Below are positions 42,001 through 49,577 of a stretch of 64,000 nucleotides of DNA, piece by piece; the stretch's first letter is position 1; every line of letters begins with the position of its first letter. A program made the position numbers and the translations under genes. The notes below the pieces were generated by a model. The model did not search any database. It had not been told where the DNA came from and was given only the letters and a program-made list of their open reading frames with translations. This stretch comes from Tunicatimonas pelagia (lineage in GTDB: Bacteria; Bacteroidota; Bacteroidia; Cytophagales; Cyclobacteriaceae): positions 7,072,501 to 7,136,500 of the forward strand of contig NZ_CP120683.1 in NCBI RefSeq assembly GCF_030506325.1. Reading direction: 5' to 3'.

Positions 42001-43934
42001 GTTTGGGTAGCATCTTCAATTTTTAGATTACTCACCACTTCCATTAGCATTTCCAGTTCGCCCGAAAAATCAGCGATCTTTTTCTCCAGCTCCTGAATGT
42101 CTACAACCTTACCAACTTTGGTTAGCCCCTGCTCAAATTCAGCTACCTGTTTGGTGAAAGGAGCTAAAGAATCATCTTTGAGTAAAAACTTTACAGTATA
42201 CTGCGCGGTGGACTGAGCCACATCGGCCAATGTTCCCTCATACTCTTCAACCCTATCAGCATCTACGTAGCGTAGTTCTTTAAGCGAAATCACTTCACCT
42301 CGTTTCTCCCGCAGCCGGGCTAAAGCATGGACAAATTCCTGGATATGTTTCTTCGGTTGGCTTTTCAGCTCGCGCAGTAGTTGGTCTACCGCTTGAGTGG
42401 TTTCAGCTACCTGTTGCTGCGTATTTTGCCGAATACTAGTAACTTTTTCAAACTCATCAATAGCCGCCGATGCCGTATTGCGAAGGGCGGTGAGCGGCTT
42501 ATGAATTTGCTGGGCTTCGTCACGATTTAACCAGTAGTAGGCGTCTAACAAAGTAGTAGATTGTCGCTGGAGATCAACGTATAAGTTTTGGTAATTTTCA
42601 CCTTTATCAATCAGCGTGAGCAGTGCCTGACATTCGGCCATTGCTCGCACAATATCTTTGTTGCCAACTTTGTAGAGAAAAGAATCGCTCTGGGACGAAA
42701 GTGGATAATTTGGCCCGACAAAAGGAGTTTGCCAAATACGGATGGCGTGGTGCTTCTTAGGCTCATCATCCGCATTAAAATAGCAAAGCTCACCATTCTC
42801 AAAAATCGCAAAACCGTGGGCGACCATTGGATTAGCAATTTCCTGATTGATGATATTGTAGGGCAGTAATTGGTACTGATGATAATTCTGATTGTAGAAA
42901 ACGTAGAGAAAATCTTCTCCATTGGGCGAAGCAATAGTTTTTTCGTAGACCAACGAATCCTGACTGATCTCAAAGGCTTTGAACTCCCCCGTTTGCAGAT
43001 AATAACCGTTCGGAAACAAAATTCCCTGATCGTCAGGTAGTACAATGCACGCTTCTTCAATGGCATCAATCCGCCGAGCTTCTTGCAATTTGGCATTGTA
43101 CGCCAGATAGCGGTAAGCTTTTTCCTGATAAGGACGAATCTTCAACAGCACTAAATTATCCAGCACCGAATAGTAGACTTCGGCATCGTCTAGCGTTTGG
43201 TCAGGGTTATCTACCGGTTCCTGATAAATTCCCTGCCCGGCATCGGTATTGTCTTCTACTTTCAGCGTAAGGTTACCATTCAGTGTGTCAACAAATACCC
43301 GATCAGCTACCGATACATGCGGGTGCTTTCCGGCTCGTTGATCGTCGCGGGTAGCCCTTTTCCAACGGAAGGCATGCTGTTCGGGTACCGAGATTTCGTG
43401 CTCACTACGGTTGTCGCGGTACACTAGCGTATCGCCCTTAATTTCCCACTTGAACGCTTTTATATCGCTCGCGCTCTTGCTGATCTGAAATACCATGTAC
43501 ACGAACGGCTCGCTGAGCACAAAGCGGACAAACTTGGTATCTTTATAGTATTTGTATAGCTTCTGAAAGTCATCTTGAAACGTAGCGTTGCTGATTAGAT
43601 CATAGCCTAGCTCATGAAAACTATGATCGCGATAGGAATACAGACTGAATACATCCGATAACTCCACTTGTGACTTTAGCCCCAAATGTACGTTGTAGCC
43701 AAAAATGAAGTTCTCGCCCACTGGCACCATATCGTAGGGGATGCAGTTGTGCGCCGTATGCACCCGTTCGGTAGCAATCAGCGTAGTTTCAATCGCCCCA
43801 AAAACCTCTTTGCGAGCTTCGTTAAGCTTACCCAAACGATCCCGCAGATCAGTTGCGCTTTGCTGCAAGCGATTCTTCAGAATTTCATAGGTACTATTTT
43901 CTAAAGTAGGATTGGATGTATCTTGATTGGGCAT
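39057..43934 (-). CDS. giant AAA+ ATPase with DUF3686 (DNA-repair-ATPase-like)
   Basis: 1625 residues. The N-terminal 450 residues look beta-rich and propeller-like (FIFGYNVHLGLKSQVELSDVF, quoted in part); 470-830 are long coiled coils (ELEKKIADFSGELEMLMEVV); 850-1230 are mixed; and the AAA+ module has Walker A PPGYGKTT near 1271 and Walker B MIYLDDIQH near 1337, followed by VVMAGNPYTESG as sensor 1. This architecture matches the DUF3686 group annotated as DNA-repair ATPases although no repair role is firmly shown. It is the last gene of the PspA-flotillin set, so an energy source for membrane remodelling is a better guess. There is no membrane segment. Confidence 0.82.
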   Translation of the reverse strand: MPNQDTSNPTLENSTYEILKNRLQQSATDLRDRLGKLNEARKEVFGAIETTLIATERVHTAHNCIPYDMVPVGENFIFGYNVHLGLKSQVELSDVFSLYSYRDHSFHELGYDLISNATFQDDFQKLYKYYKDTKFVRFVLSEPFVYMVFQISKSASDIKAFKWEIKGDTLVYRDNRSEHEISVPEQHAFRWKRATRDDQRAGKHPHVSVADRVFVDTLNGNLTLKVEDNTDAGQGIYQEPVDNPDQTLDDAEVYYSVLDNLVLLKIRPYQEKAYRYLAYNAKLQEARRIDAIEEACIVLPDDQGILFPNGYYLQTGEFKAFEISQDSLVYEKTIASPNGEDFLYVFYNQNYHQYQLLPYNIINQEIANPMVAHGFAIFENGELCYFNADDEPKKHHAIRIWQTPFVGPNYPLSSQSDSFLYKVGNKDIVRAMAECQALLTLIDKGENYQNLYVDLQRQSTTLLDAYYWLNRDEAQQIHKPLTALRNTASAAIDEFEKVTSIRQNTQQQVAETTQAVDQLLRELKSQPKKHIQEFVHALARLREKRGEVISLKELRYVDADRVEEYEGTLADVAQSTAQYTVKFLLKDDSLAPFTKQVAEFEQGLTKVGKVVDIQELEKKIADFSGELEMLMEVVSNLKIEDATQTTQIIDRISVIFTELNKLKAQLKRKRKELLGQEGKAEFHAQSKLIRQALVNYLDVADTPEKTDEYLNKLMVQLEELEGKFAEFPEMLNQINELREEIYNAFESRKVQLIEARNQRANALLQAADRILKSVQHRLSSFSSAAELNGYFASDLMVEKVRSIVTELQEVGDTVKADDVESRLKSTREDALRQLKDRNELYVDGAQVIRLGQHSFSVNTAEVALTTVVKNNQLFYHITGTNFYEGLDDADINRYQPYWNQSLVSENQEVYRAEYLAYQLFVAAEAGDETIALSDIDGELTKEVSDWVQQFVASRYDEGYVKGVHDQDARHILQQLARIHQQAGLLRYSSEARSCALMCWQQFLEKEQQQRLNFQLKGAGAILQVFPHTKEFDPVLNQIQTSIQDFVQQTSLFDASVITEASEYLFYELIGDDKFTINQQSINLKEAFEKYLAKQKAEAKYRKSVSDLAEQLWVQYDLIRKWVQSFAEQVELDTAYVSEAAALLFNPKQKVETSEVTLSTTMENMQGNHPVIEDGKYELHYQTFFQKLSEFHHEAVPAYRDFQQRKRELTQQFTEELRLSEFKPRVMSSFVRNRLIDQVYLPLIGSNLAKQIGATGENKRTDLMGMLLLISPPGYGKTTLMEYLANRLGLVFMKINGPAIGHQVVSVDPSQAPNAGAREELEKLNLAFEMGDNVMIYLDDIQHCHPEFLQKFISLCDAQRKIEGVYKGRSKTYDFRGKKVCVVMAGNPYTESGDKFQIPDMLANRADIYNLGDIIGDSAEAFKLSYIENSLTSNPVLSKLAIKSQADVYTLVKLAQDNSAEGVEWEANHSAEEISEYITVMKKLITIRDTVLTVNLEYIRSAARADAYRTEPPFKLQGSYRDMNKMAEKVAPIMNEDELKTLINTHYENEAQTLTSGAEANLLKFKELHNALEGEAKQRWGEIKTIFQQEQRKKGTNGMGQAVAMMEDISESLRGIAQWLQQKPVE

Positions 43935-43982
43935 TGTATGTTTGTAGTTAAATGAATAGCTGCTTAGAGATCTCCGACACGA

Positions 43983-44252
43983 TTAATACAGAAGACTCAA
44001 TCCGGATAGCAGTACTGCTAGTAAACCAATAGCCACCAGCAAAGTGTACCACCTAGCCTTCTTTCTTTTGATCTCTTGCTCATATCTTAGCTGTTTCAAT
44101 GCTTCGTAGTTGTTAGCAATATTTGCTCGATAACTGGGATTATTTTTGTGATGATTCTTCAAAACTTCAAATGTACCCTTACGGCGAAGTAAAGCTCGAT
44201 TATTCTCGTAGCTTTTCTTCATAGCACTAATTACTCCACTAGCTCCCATCAT
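43983..44252 (-). CDS. small C-tail-anchored membrane protein
   Basis: 89 residues: a basic helical cytoplasmic part (MKKSYENNRALLRRKGTF, YEALKQLRYEQEIKRKKARW) and a C-terminal hydrophobic helix (TLLVAIGLLAVLLSGLSLLY). The layout suggests a tail anchor. It sits between the 69-residue gene and the giant ATPase on the same strand and may link that soluble ATPase to the membrane. Similar unnamed proteins with the RRKGTF and NPSYRA patterns occur in Bacteroidota. Confidence 0.65.
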   Translation of the reverse strand: MMGASGVISAMKKSYENNRALLRRKGTFEVLKNHHKNNPSYRANIANNYEALKQLRYEQEIKRKKARWYTLLVAIGLLAVLLSGLSLLY

Positions 44253-44329
44253 GTTTTCTATTTATGTGTAAATATTAATTTAAGTTAGTCCCATCAACTA
44301 TTTCTTGGGCATGTATTCTATCCTCGATG

Positions 44330-44539
44330 CTAGAAGGGTAAGGCAAAAACTGGAAATGAAAACTGACCAGAGTCGGAATAGTAAATGCTTTTATTGGTGT
44401 ATTCTTCATCGCTCTCGAGCGAAAATGTATCTCCGCTGCTGATATAGTAACCTGCTACCATGCCGGCTAGAAAAAGAATCGCTGGAACACTAATTCCCTT
44501 GATTTTAATTGATTTATTAAAGTTAGTATTGGTATGCAT
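44330..44539 (-). CDS. small single-pass membrane protein
   Basis: 69 residues from the ATG at 44539 (MHTNTNFNKSIKI). An earlier in-frame ATG at 44641 lies inside the flotillin gene and is less likely. One hydrophobic helix (VPAILFLAGMVAGYYIS) is followed by a short Ser/Asp/Glu-rich exterior or periplasmic tail. It lies 74 bases behind the flotillin gene. No family is recognised; membership of the operon is by position. Confidence 0.5.
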   Translation of the reverse strand: MHTNTNFNKSIKIKGISVPAILFLAGMVAGYYISSGDTFSLESDEEYTNKSIYYSDSGQFSFPVFALPF

Positions 44540-44612
44540 AGTGTGAAAGTTTAGGGTAATGTGGCCGACCAAAAGTCTTTTAGCTTCTGACCGACCACAG
44601 GGTGAGGGTTGG

Positions 44613-46781
44613 TTATAATTTGATATTCTTGACTGGTTCATCGGCTAATCCAGCAGAACGGGCAATATCCATTAGCTTAGTCAAGCTGCCTTTTACTTCC
44701 GGCTGATCGGTCTGGTTCATCAGCTTGAAGAGCAAAGCCGACACCGTGAGATTCTTCATGTCTTCGGAGGATACTCCGAACTGACTGATGAATTTGTTAA
44801 GATTATCTTTGAAAGTTCCCCCGCCATTGGTATTAAAGAATGTATCTTTAATATCTAGCAAGGTGGTATTTTTCCGCACCATACCGTCAATGGCTTTGCC
44901 TTTGGCGATGGAACCCATAATCTGATCAAACAGCATGGTTTCCCCACCGATGATCTCAATGTTAGAGGCTTTCAGAGCTTCGCCAATCACTTGCGCCTGA
45001 GCTTCGGCAATATCCTTCTGAATATCGATCTTCGCCAGCTCCAGGGCTTTCTCGGTTTCCAAACGTAGCTTGAACTCTTCATGCTCCTTACCGGGACCGT
45101 CCAGCACCTGCATGGCGTTGGCTTTCTCGCGGATACCCTCGGCTTCGGCTTTGTACTTCTGCTGCATCACCCGGGCTTCGGCCATACCTTGCTTCTCTTC
45201 GGCTGCCGCTTTGGTTTCAATCACTTCAGCATCAGATTTTCCTTGCTCTAAACTAATCTGTGCCGCAACCAGTCCAAGTTTCTCGTCAGCTTCCGACTGC
45301 GCTTCAGCCCGTAGACTGATACCTTTGGCGTCGGCTTCGGCCTGGGCCTCGATGACTCCGGCTTCAGCTTCCCCTTCTTTCTCGCGAGCGGCGGCTTTGG
45401 CTTCCATCACCTGGGCTTCGGATAGTCCGATAGCCGCGTTTTGGGCGGCTTCCGCTTCCGCCATTGTCTTCATGGCTTGGGCTTTGTGCTCAGCCGAGTT
45501 TTCTTCGGCTTGGGCGTCAATCATCAATTGCTTCGCTCGGTGTTCGGAGGCTTCTTTCGCGGCTTCAGCAGATTTGATTTCCTTAACCAAAGACTCTTGC
45601 GCTTCTTTCTCAGCGTTGATTAGAGCCACTTCTTTATTCCGGTCAGCCTCGGCCTTGGCTTTAGTGTCTTTGATTTTCTCTTCTTCCTCCACCGTCGCTT
45701 TTTCTACCATCACCCGCTCCCGAATCACTTCCTGAATATTCTTCCGCTCTTCTTCCAGCGACTTTTCTTTCTCGATTTGAGCCAGTTCTACGACACGCTC
45801 CCGCTCAGTGGCTTCCAACGCTTTAGCTTGCTCTACACGCTCCTGCTCAATAACGTCGGTGCGTTCCTTATTACGCTGAGCAACCAGAATCTGACGGTCT
45901 TTATTTTGCTCGGCAACCCCCACTTCTTCTTCAGTTAGAATGCGGGCTTCCTCAGAACGCTTGCGCTCCTCTTGGCGGACTTTCTCACGCTCGGCAGCTT
46001 CACGAGAGCGAATATTAGTCACTTCGCTTTCTTGACGTTCGCGTTGCTCAGTCAGTTGCTTCTCCAGTTGCAGAATGGTTTCTTCAGCCTCCACATCCTG
46101 CTTTTTGATGGTTTTCTTCTTTTCGTTTTCAATCAGGTTGGATTGAATTTTTTGCTCAGAGGTAAGATCAATGATCTTCTTGATACCTTCTGAATCCAGA
46201 ATATTATCCGCATTCAGATACTCTAGGGGAGTCTGCTCCAGATAATCAATAGCGCAGTCGTCCAGAATATAGCCGTTGAGATCGGTGCCGATTTCCTCCA
46301 GTATTTTATCCTTAAAGTTCGCTCGGGAATTGTACAGCTCCACAAACTCAAAGTGCTTACCTACCGTCTTTAAGGCTTCCGAAAATTTAGCGTCGAACAG
46401 TAGCTCTAACTGCTTGGGATCAGATGCCCGATCGCAACCGATAGACTGGGCGACGTGAATTACATCTTCTTTGGTTTTGTTTACCCGAACGAAAAAGGTA
46501 ACCTGAATATCAGCCCGAAGATTGTCGTTACAGATCAAACCATCCTTACCCGTTCGGGAGATCATGATGGTTTTTACGGTAATGTCCATTTCTTCCAGAC
46601 GATGCAGTACCGGAATTACCAGCAAACCGGAAAATGATACTTTTGCCCCGCCCGCCCCTCCGGTGACAATCAGGGCTTGTCCTTGGGAAGCTTTGCGGTA
46701 CATTTTGATGATAGCAACCCCGATCGCAAAGAGAAATACGATGACGATGATGCCGACGAATAATAACATAGATTGTTCCAT
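44613..46781 (-). CDS. flotillin-family (band 7/SPFH) protein, YqiK-like
   Basis: 722 residues. One N-terminal membrane helix (5-27) precedes an SPFH domain at about 30-210 (ALIVTGGAGGAKVSFSG, ADIQVTFFVRVNKTKEDVI, LNGYILDDCAIDYLEQTP). Residues 215-620 are a long charged coiled coil rich in AEA/EAQ repeats. The C-terminus (620-722) has a helical tail. Length and start resemble E. coli YqiK. Flotillins oligomerise into cage-like or lipid-ordered membrane assemblies. It follows the YqiJ-like gene by 11 bases, so the two are cotranscribed and likely form a complex, as NfeD-like/flotillin pairs do. Confidence 0.92.
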   Translation of the reverse strand: MEQSMLLFVGIIVIVFLFAIGVAIIKMYRKASQGQALIVTGGAGGAKVSFSGLLVIPVLHRLEEMDITVKTIMISRTGKDGLICNDNLRADIQVTFFVRVNKTKEDVIHVAQSIGCDRASDPKQLELLFDAKFSEALKTVGKHFEFVELYNSRANFKDKILEEIGTDLNGYILDDCAIDYLEQTPLEYLNADNILDSEGIKKIIDLTSEQKIQSNLIENEKKKTIKKQDVEAEETILQLEKQLTEQRERQESEVTNIRSREAAEREKVRQEERKRSEEARILTEEEVGVAEQNKDRQILVAQRNKERTDVIEQERVEQAKALEATERERVVELAQIEKEKSLEEERKNIQEVIRERVMVEKATVEEEEKIKDTKAKAEADRNKEVALINAEKEAQESLVKEIKSAEAAKEASEHRAKQLMIDAQAEENSAEHKAQAMKTMAEAEAAQNAAIGLSEAQVMEAKAAAREKEGEAEAGVIEAQAEADAKGISLRAEAQSEADEKLGLVAAQISLEQGKSDAEVIETKAAAEEKQGMAEARVMQQKYKAEAEGIREKANAMQVLDGPGKEHEEFKLRLETEKALELAKIDIQKDIAEAQAQVIGEALKASNIEIIGGETMLFDQIMGSIAKGKAIDGMVRKNTTLLDIKDTFFNTNGGGTFKDNLNKFISQFGVSSEDMKNLTVSALLFKLMNQTDQPEVKGSLTKLMDIARSAGLADEPVKNIKL

Positions 46782-46792
46782 GTGAGTAGAGT

Positions 46793-47428
46793 TTAGTCAA
46801 TATAAGGTTCAATAAAATAAATGTTACGTCCTTCCTGCTGCTCGATGACCATCGCGGTATCACCCCGGTCAAGGGAAACGCCCTCGTAGGTTTTTACACT
46901 GAGTAACAGGGGTGCACCCGCAGTTTTTACCCGTGCCTGTCCCACCCGTTGGTGCGAAGCCTGGGAGGTTATGGTGCAGATTTTCCCGATAACTGTTTCG
47001 TTAGATTCCTGATTCAGCTTACCAAAAACTTTCGCCAGCGGATTGGTCAATACTTTTGCAATGAATAGCCCAGCGATAAGAGTAGGAATCAGAATCAACA
47101 GTCCGATCAGAAACGAGGAGTTACCGAGATAGTAATTTCCCAAAACAGTTAGTACCCAAACCGGGAGAATCCAGAAGGTAAGAAAAACCATTAGTGGTAC
47201 TTGACCCAGATTAAAGAAGGCCAGCACCTCATTTAGCCCATTCCCTGAAAGGTCACCGTCCACGTCAGCATCGACATCCACGTCTGTATCTAGGTCAACA
47301 TCTACATCGAGCGAGTCAATATCGATGGCTCCGACCAGTACCACCAGCCAGTAAATCATTACAAAGGCTAGCAGCAGTGTGGAAATCAAGTTGGGGGCCG
47401 ACGCGGCGGCGGTGAACAGTTCTTTCAT
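46793..47428 (-). CDS. OB-fold membrane protein, YqiJ/NfeD-like (DUF1449)
   Basis: 211 residues. Four hydrophobic segments at about 16-36, 78-100, 105-125 and the NfeD-like OB-fold C-terminus at 140-211 (VIGKICTITSQASHQRVGQARV, quoted short as GKICTITSQ). Between the first two helices lies an alternating acidic stretch IDIDSLDVDVDLDTDVDVD then ADVDGD, likely a periplasmic or cytosolic cation-binding loop. Pairs of this family with flotillins are conserved (yqiJ-yqiK in E. coli), and the OB fold is thought to bind the flotillin. It is separated from the PspA-like gene by an 88-bp hairpin spacer. Confidence 0.85.
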   Translation of the reverse strand: MKELFTAAASAPNLISTLLLAFVMIYWLVVLVGAIDIDSLDVDVDLDTDVDVDADVDGDLSGNGLNEVLAFFNLGQVPLMVFLTFWILPVWVLTVLGNYYLGNSSFLIGLLILIPTLIAGLFIAKVLTNPLAKVFGKLNQESNETVIGKICTITSQASHQRVGQARVKTAGAPLLLSVKTYEGVSLDRGDTAMVIEQQEGRNIYFIEPYID

Positions 47429-47516
47429 AATTAGTGAATGATGATTGATGATGAATGACTAATGATTGGTGAGTAATGACCAGTGACATATACAATTAAT
47501 CATTACTCATTCGTCA
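47429..47516. repeat. ATGA-rich hairpin spacer between operon genes
   Basis: Degenerate AATGA/ATTCAT units. The arms GAATGACTAATGATT (47453-47467) and AATCATTACTCATTC (47498-47512) pair at 14 of 15 positions around a 30-base loop. Such spacers can form an mRNA hairpin that alters stability between operon genes; the function is inferred. A comparable inverted repeat occurs at 63775-63851. Confidence 0.55.
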
Positions 47517-48239
47517 TTATTCATTACTGTTTGCTTGTGGCAAGCCCAGTCGTTTTTTGAGCTCTAGTAAGCGCTCGTCGGCAGAAGGATTGCTTCCGGT
47601 ATCCAACGCTCGCTCGATTTCTGCATCGACGGTGGTAGGCTGGTTGGCAATTTCGCCGTAGGATTCCGCTAGGGCTTCCTCCTCTTCTACCTTGGCTTTC
47701 ATTCGTTCAAGCATGGCAACAGTACTACTAGAATCTACGCCAGCCAGTTGCTTATTGATAGTTTTGGTAGCCTTACTAACCTTCATGCGCGACTTTAATG
47801 TTCGCAATTCATTTTCCCAGGTAGTGATGTTTGCCTTCAGCGTATCTACGGTATTTTCTAGTTGTTGCACTGAAGCATCGTAACGGCGGGCTTCCCGCTG
47901 ATGCAAAGCTGCATCTTTATCGGCATGTTCTTTCCGGCGGAGTGCTTCCGAAGCCAGGCGATCCGCTTCGGTCATTTCCAGTTCGCCAGATTCGGCTCGT
48001 TTCAGCAGGAGAACAGCTTTCTGCTCATAGTCAGTAGCTCGCTTCTGGTAAGCTGTTAGCTCCCGACTAGAGCGGATCTGCTGCGCTTTTACTTCCGCCA
48101 GCGACTGCAAAGCTTTTTCAAGATCAACTTTCAAATCGCGGATACCCTGTTCGGTTACCTTGATTGGGTCTTCCAATTTACTGATAGCATCGTGGGCTTC
48201 GGCTTGTCCAATTTTAAAAATTCGAGTGAAGATATTCAT
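47517..48239 (-). CDS. PspA/IM30-family protein
   Basis: 240 residues from the ATG at 48239 (MNIFTRIFKIGQAEAHDAI); an upstream in-frame ATG would add 28 residues of poor leader. The N-terminal amphipathic helix MNIFTRIFKIG is followed by the EDPIKVTEQGIRDL segment and long helices to about 200, typical of the PspA/Vipp1 (ESCRT-III-related) fold. The C-terminus (LLELKKRLGLPQAN) is short and charged. These proteins polymerise on stressed membranes and help to keep or repair them. As first gene of the set it is the likely entry point, and it faces the divergent XRE regulator across 306 bases. Confidence 0.92.
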   Translation of the reverse strand: MNIFTRIFKIGQAEAHDAISKLEDPIKVTEQGIRDLKVDLEKALQSLAEVKAQQIRSSRELTAYQKRATDYEQKAVLLLKRAESGELEMTEADRLASEALRRKEHADKDAALHQREARRYDASVQQLENTVDTLKANITTWENELRTLKSRMKVSKATKTINKQLAGVDSSSTVAMLERMKAKVEEEEALAESYGEIANQPTTVDAEIERALDTGSNPSADERLLELKKRLGLPQANSNE

Positions 48240-48545
48240 GGTCACATTGGTTAAATGGTGGTTGATAACAATTCGGTTTAATCCTTTCCATACGCACTCC
48301 AACCATGTTGCATCCTTTCTCAATTAGTCATATGTTAATGACGAATTGTCAAAACTTACCAGGCTGTAAAGAAAAGAAAGCAGACGGTTACGAACGCGCC
48401 GTTTTTTTGAATAAACCTACATGCTCATCGCTAAGATGATTCAATTTAATACTACCTTGTCCGGATCAATAGCAATTAATTATATATACGGACGTTTGCT
48501 AAAAAAGTTAGCACTACTAAAAAAATTAGTTAAAAATATTGTACT
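48240..48545. other. divergent promoter region of the PspA-flotillin operon
   Basis: 306 bases, A+T-rich toward the XRE start. It must hold promoters for both the pspA-like operon and the XRE gene. Apart from the tandem palindromes at 48499-48529 no clear hairpin was found. Confidence 0.5.
48499..48529. promoter_or_regulatory. tandem operator, probable XRE autoregulatory site
   Basis: Two 13-bp palindromic sites, CTAAAAAAGTTAG (48499-48511) and CTAAAAAAATTAG (48517-48529), share the form CTAA-N5-TTAG with centres 18 bp apart, ending 17 bases before the XRE start codon. Dyad spacing of this type suits a helix-turn-helix dimer. Autoregulation and control of the divergent operon are inferred. 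Confidence 0.6.
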
Positions 48546-49322
48546 ATGTCCATTATTGGAAAGAATATAAAGACCATCAGAACCATCAAAAATATCAGCC
48601 AGGCTGAATTTGCCGATATATTTGACATATCTCGAGCTAGTATTGGAGCTTATGAAGAAGGAAGAGCTGATCCTAAACTAGAAACTATAATCAATATTGC
48701 TAATTATTTTAGTATTTCTATTGACACGCTGCTCACCAAAGCCCTTTCGGTAGCCGAGCTGCGGGAATTTGATATTTTAGATGATAAGAAGCCTCTAGCC
48801 GAGAAATCGGATAGTGATCGGGATTTAAGCAAGGAAGATACTCCACTAGTGAAACGAGGGAGTTACGTTGAGTACATTGTTAATTATCAGAATAAAGATT
48901 ACATCAATCGCTTACCCTACGTCCGCTTACCCGACACCCAACACTACAAGTCTCGGGCGTTTGAAGTGCAGCATGACGCGATGGAAGTAAATCGTAAAGG
49001 GTTGTTGAAAGGTGATATCCTATCTTGCTCACCCATTGCCCTCTCTGAGAAGAAAAAGCTAGTGAAAGATGGAGTATACGTAGTGGTGACGGAAGAAGAT
49101 ATTTTTGTGCGCCGTTATGACCATGCTGACGAGCAACTCTACTTTCGGGCGGATAACCCCAACTATGAGACCCTGCAAATTCAGCGGGAGAATATTTTAG
49201 AGCTTTGGAAAGTGATGGGATTCTTCAGTACCGTGCTGAAGCCCCCAATATTTCTGGAAGAGCGAGTAGCATTGTTGGAACGAAAGCTTAACGATTTAGA
49301 GCAGCGATTTATTTCTGATTGA
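48546..49322 (+). CDS. XRE-family regulator with catalytically dead S24-like domain
   Basis: 258 residues. The XRE helix-turn-helix is at 6-62 (ISQAEFADIFDISRASIGAY, EEGRADPKLETI). Residues 103-225 resemble the LexA/CI S24 domain. The region of the catalytic Ser (G-[DN]-S-M-x-P in active proteins) reads QHDAMEVN, with Ala145 where Ser is needed. The Lys position in DGVYVVVTEEDIFVRRY is Arg189. Thus self-cleavage is not expected, and it probably acts as a sensor or a stable repressor. The last 25 residues form a coiled coil. It is divergent from the PspA-flotillin operon with its own tandem operator. Confidence 0.82.
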   Translation: MSIIGKNIKTIRTIKNISQAEFADIFDISRASIGAYEEGRADPKLETIINIANYFSISIDTLLTKALSVAELREFDILDDKKPLAEKSDSDRDLSKEDTPLVKRGSYVEYIVNYQNKDYINRLPYVRLPDTQHYKSRAFEVQHDAMEVNRKGLLKGDILSCSPIALSEKKKLVKDGVYVVVTEEDIFVRRYDHADEQLYFRADNPNYETLQIQRENILELWKVMGFFSTVLKPPIFLEERVALLERKLNDLEQRFISD

Positions 49323-49577
49323 CAGAGTGATCCAAGTGTTTGGATGATGTAAATACCTTAGTAGAGGTCTATTTGGGTATATTCCATCGAAAGTAGTTCG
49401 TACCTAGTTCACATTCCCTTCTGTTCATTCTCGGGCAATAACTGTTCATTTTTGCACAGTATATGGTGTAAAAAAATCCCGTACTTATCTCAACCTATTC
49501 ATAATCAACCAATTAATAATTTGGCATAACGGTTGGTGACCTTAGCTAAGTCTTCTCAATTTTTTACCAGCTGCCGT

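Noticed and set aside
42611-43096. 161-codon minus-strand frame inside the ATPase gene
   Set aside because: Overlapping alternative frame of the giant ATPase, Ile/Arg-rich with no domain.
45070-45735. 221-codon plus-strand frame opposite the flotillin gene
   Set aside because: It is the antisense of the Ala/Glu-rich coiled coil; composition (Ser/Ala runs) is a by-product and no family pattern is present.
47429-47516. CRISPR-like repetition of ATGA units
   Set aside because: The units are 4-7 bases and degenerate with no regular spacers; it is a hairpin spacer and not an array. No CRISPR array was found in the window.
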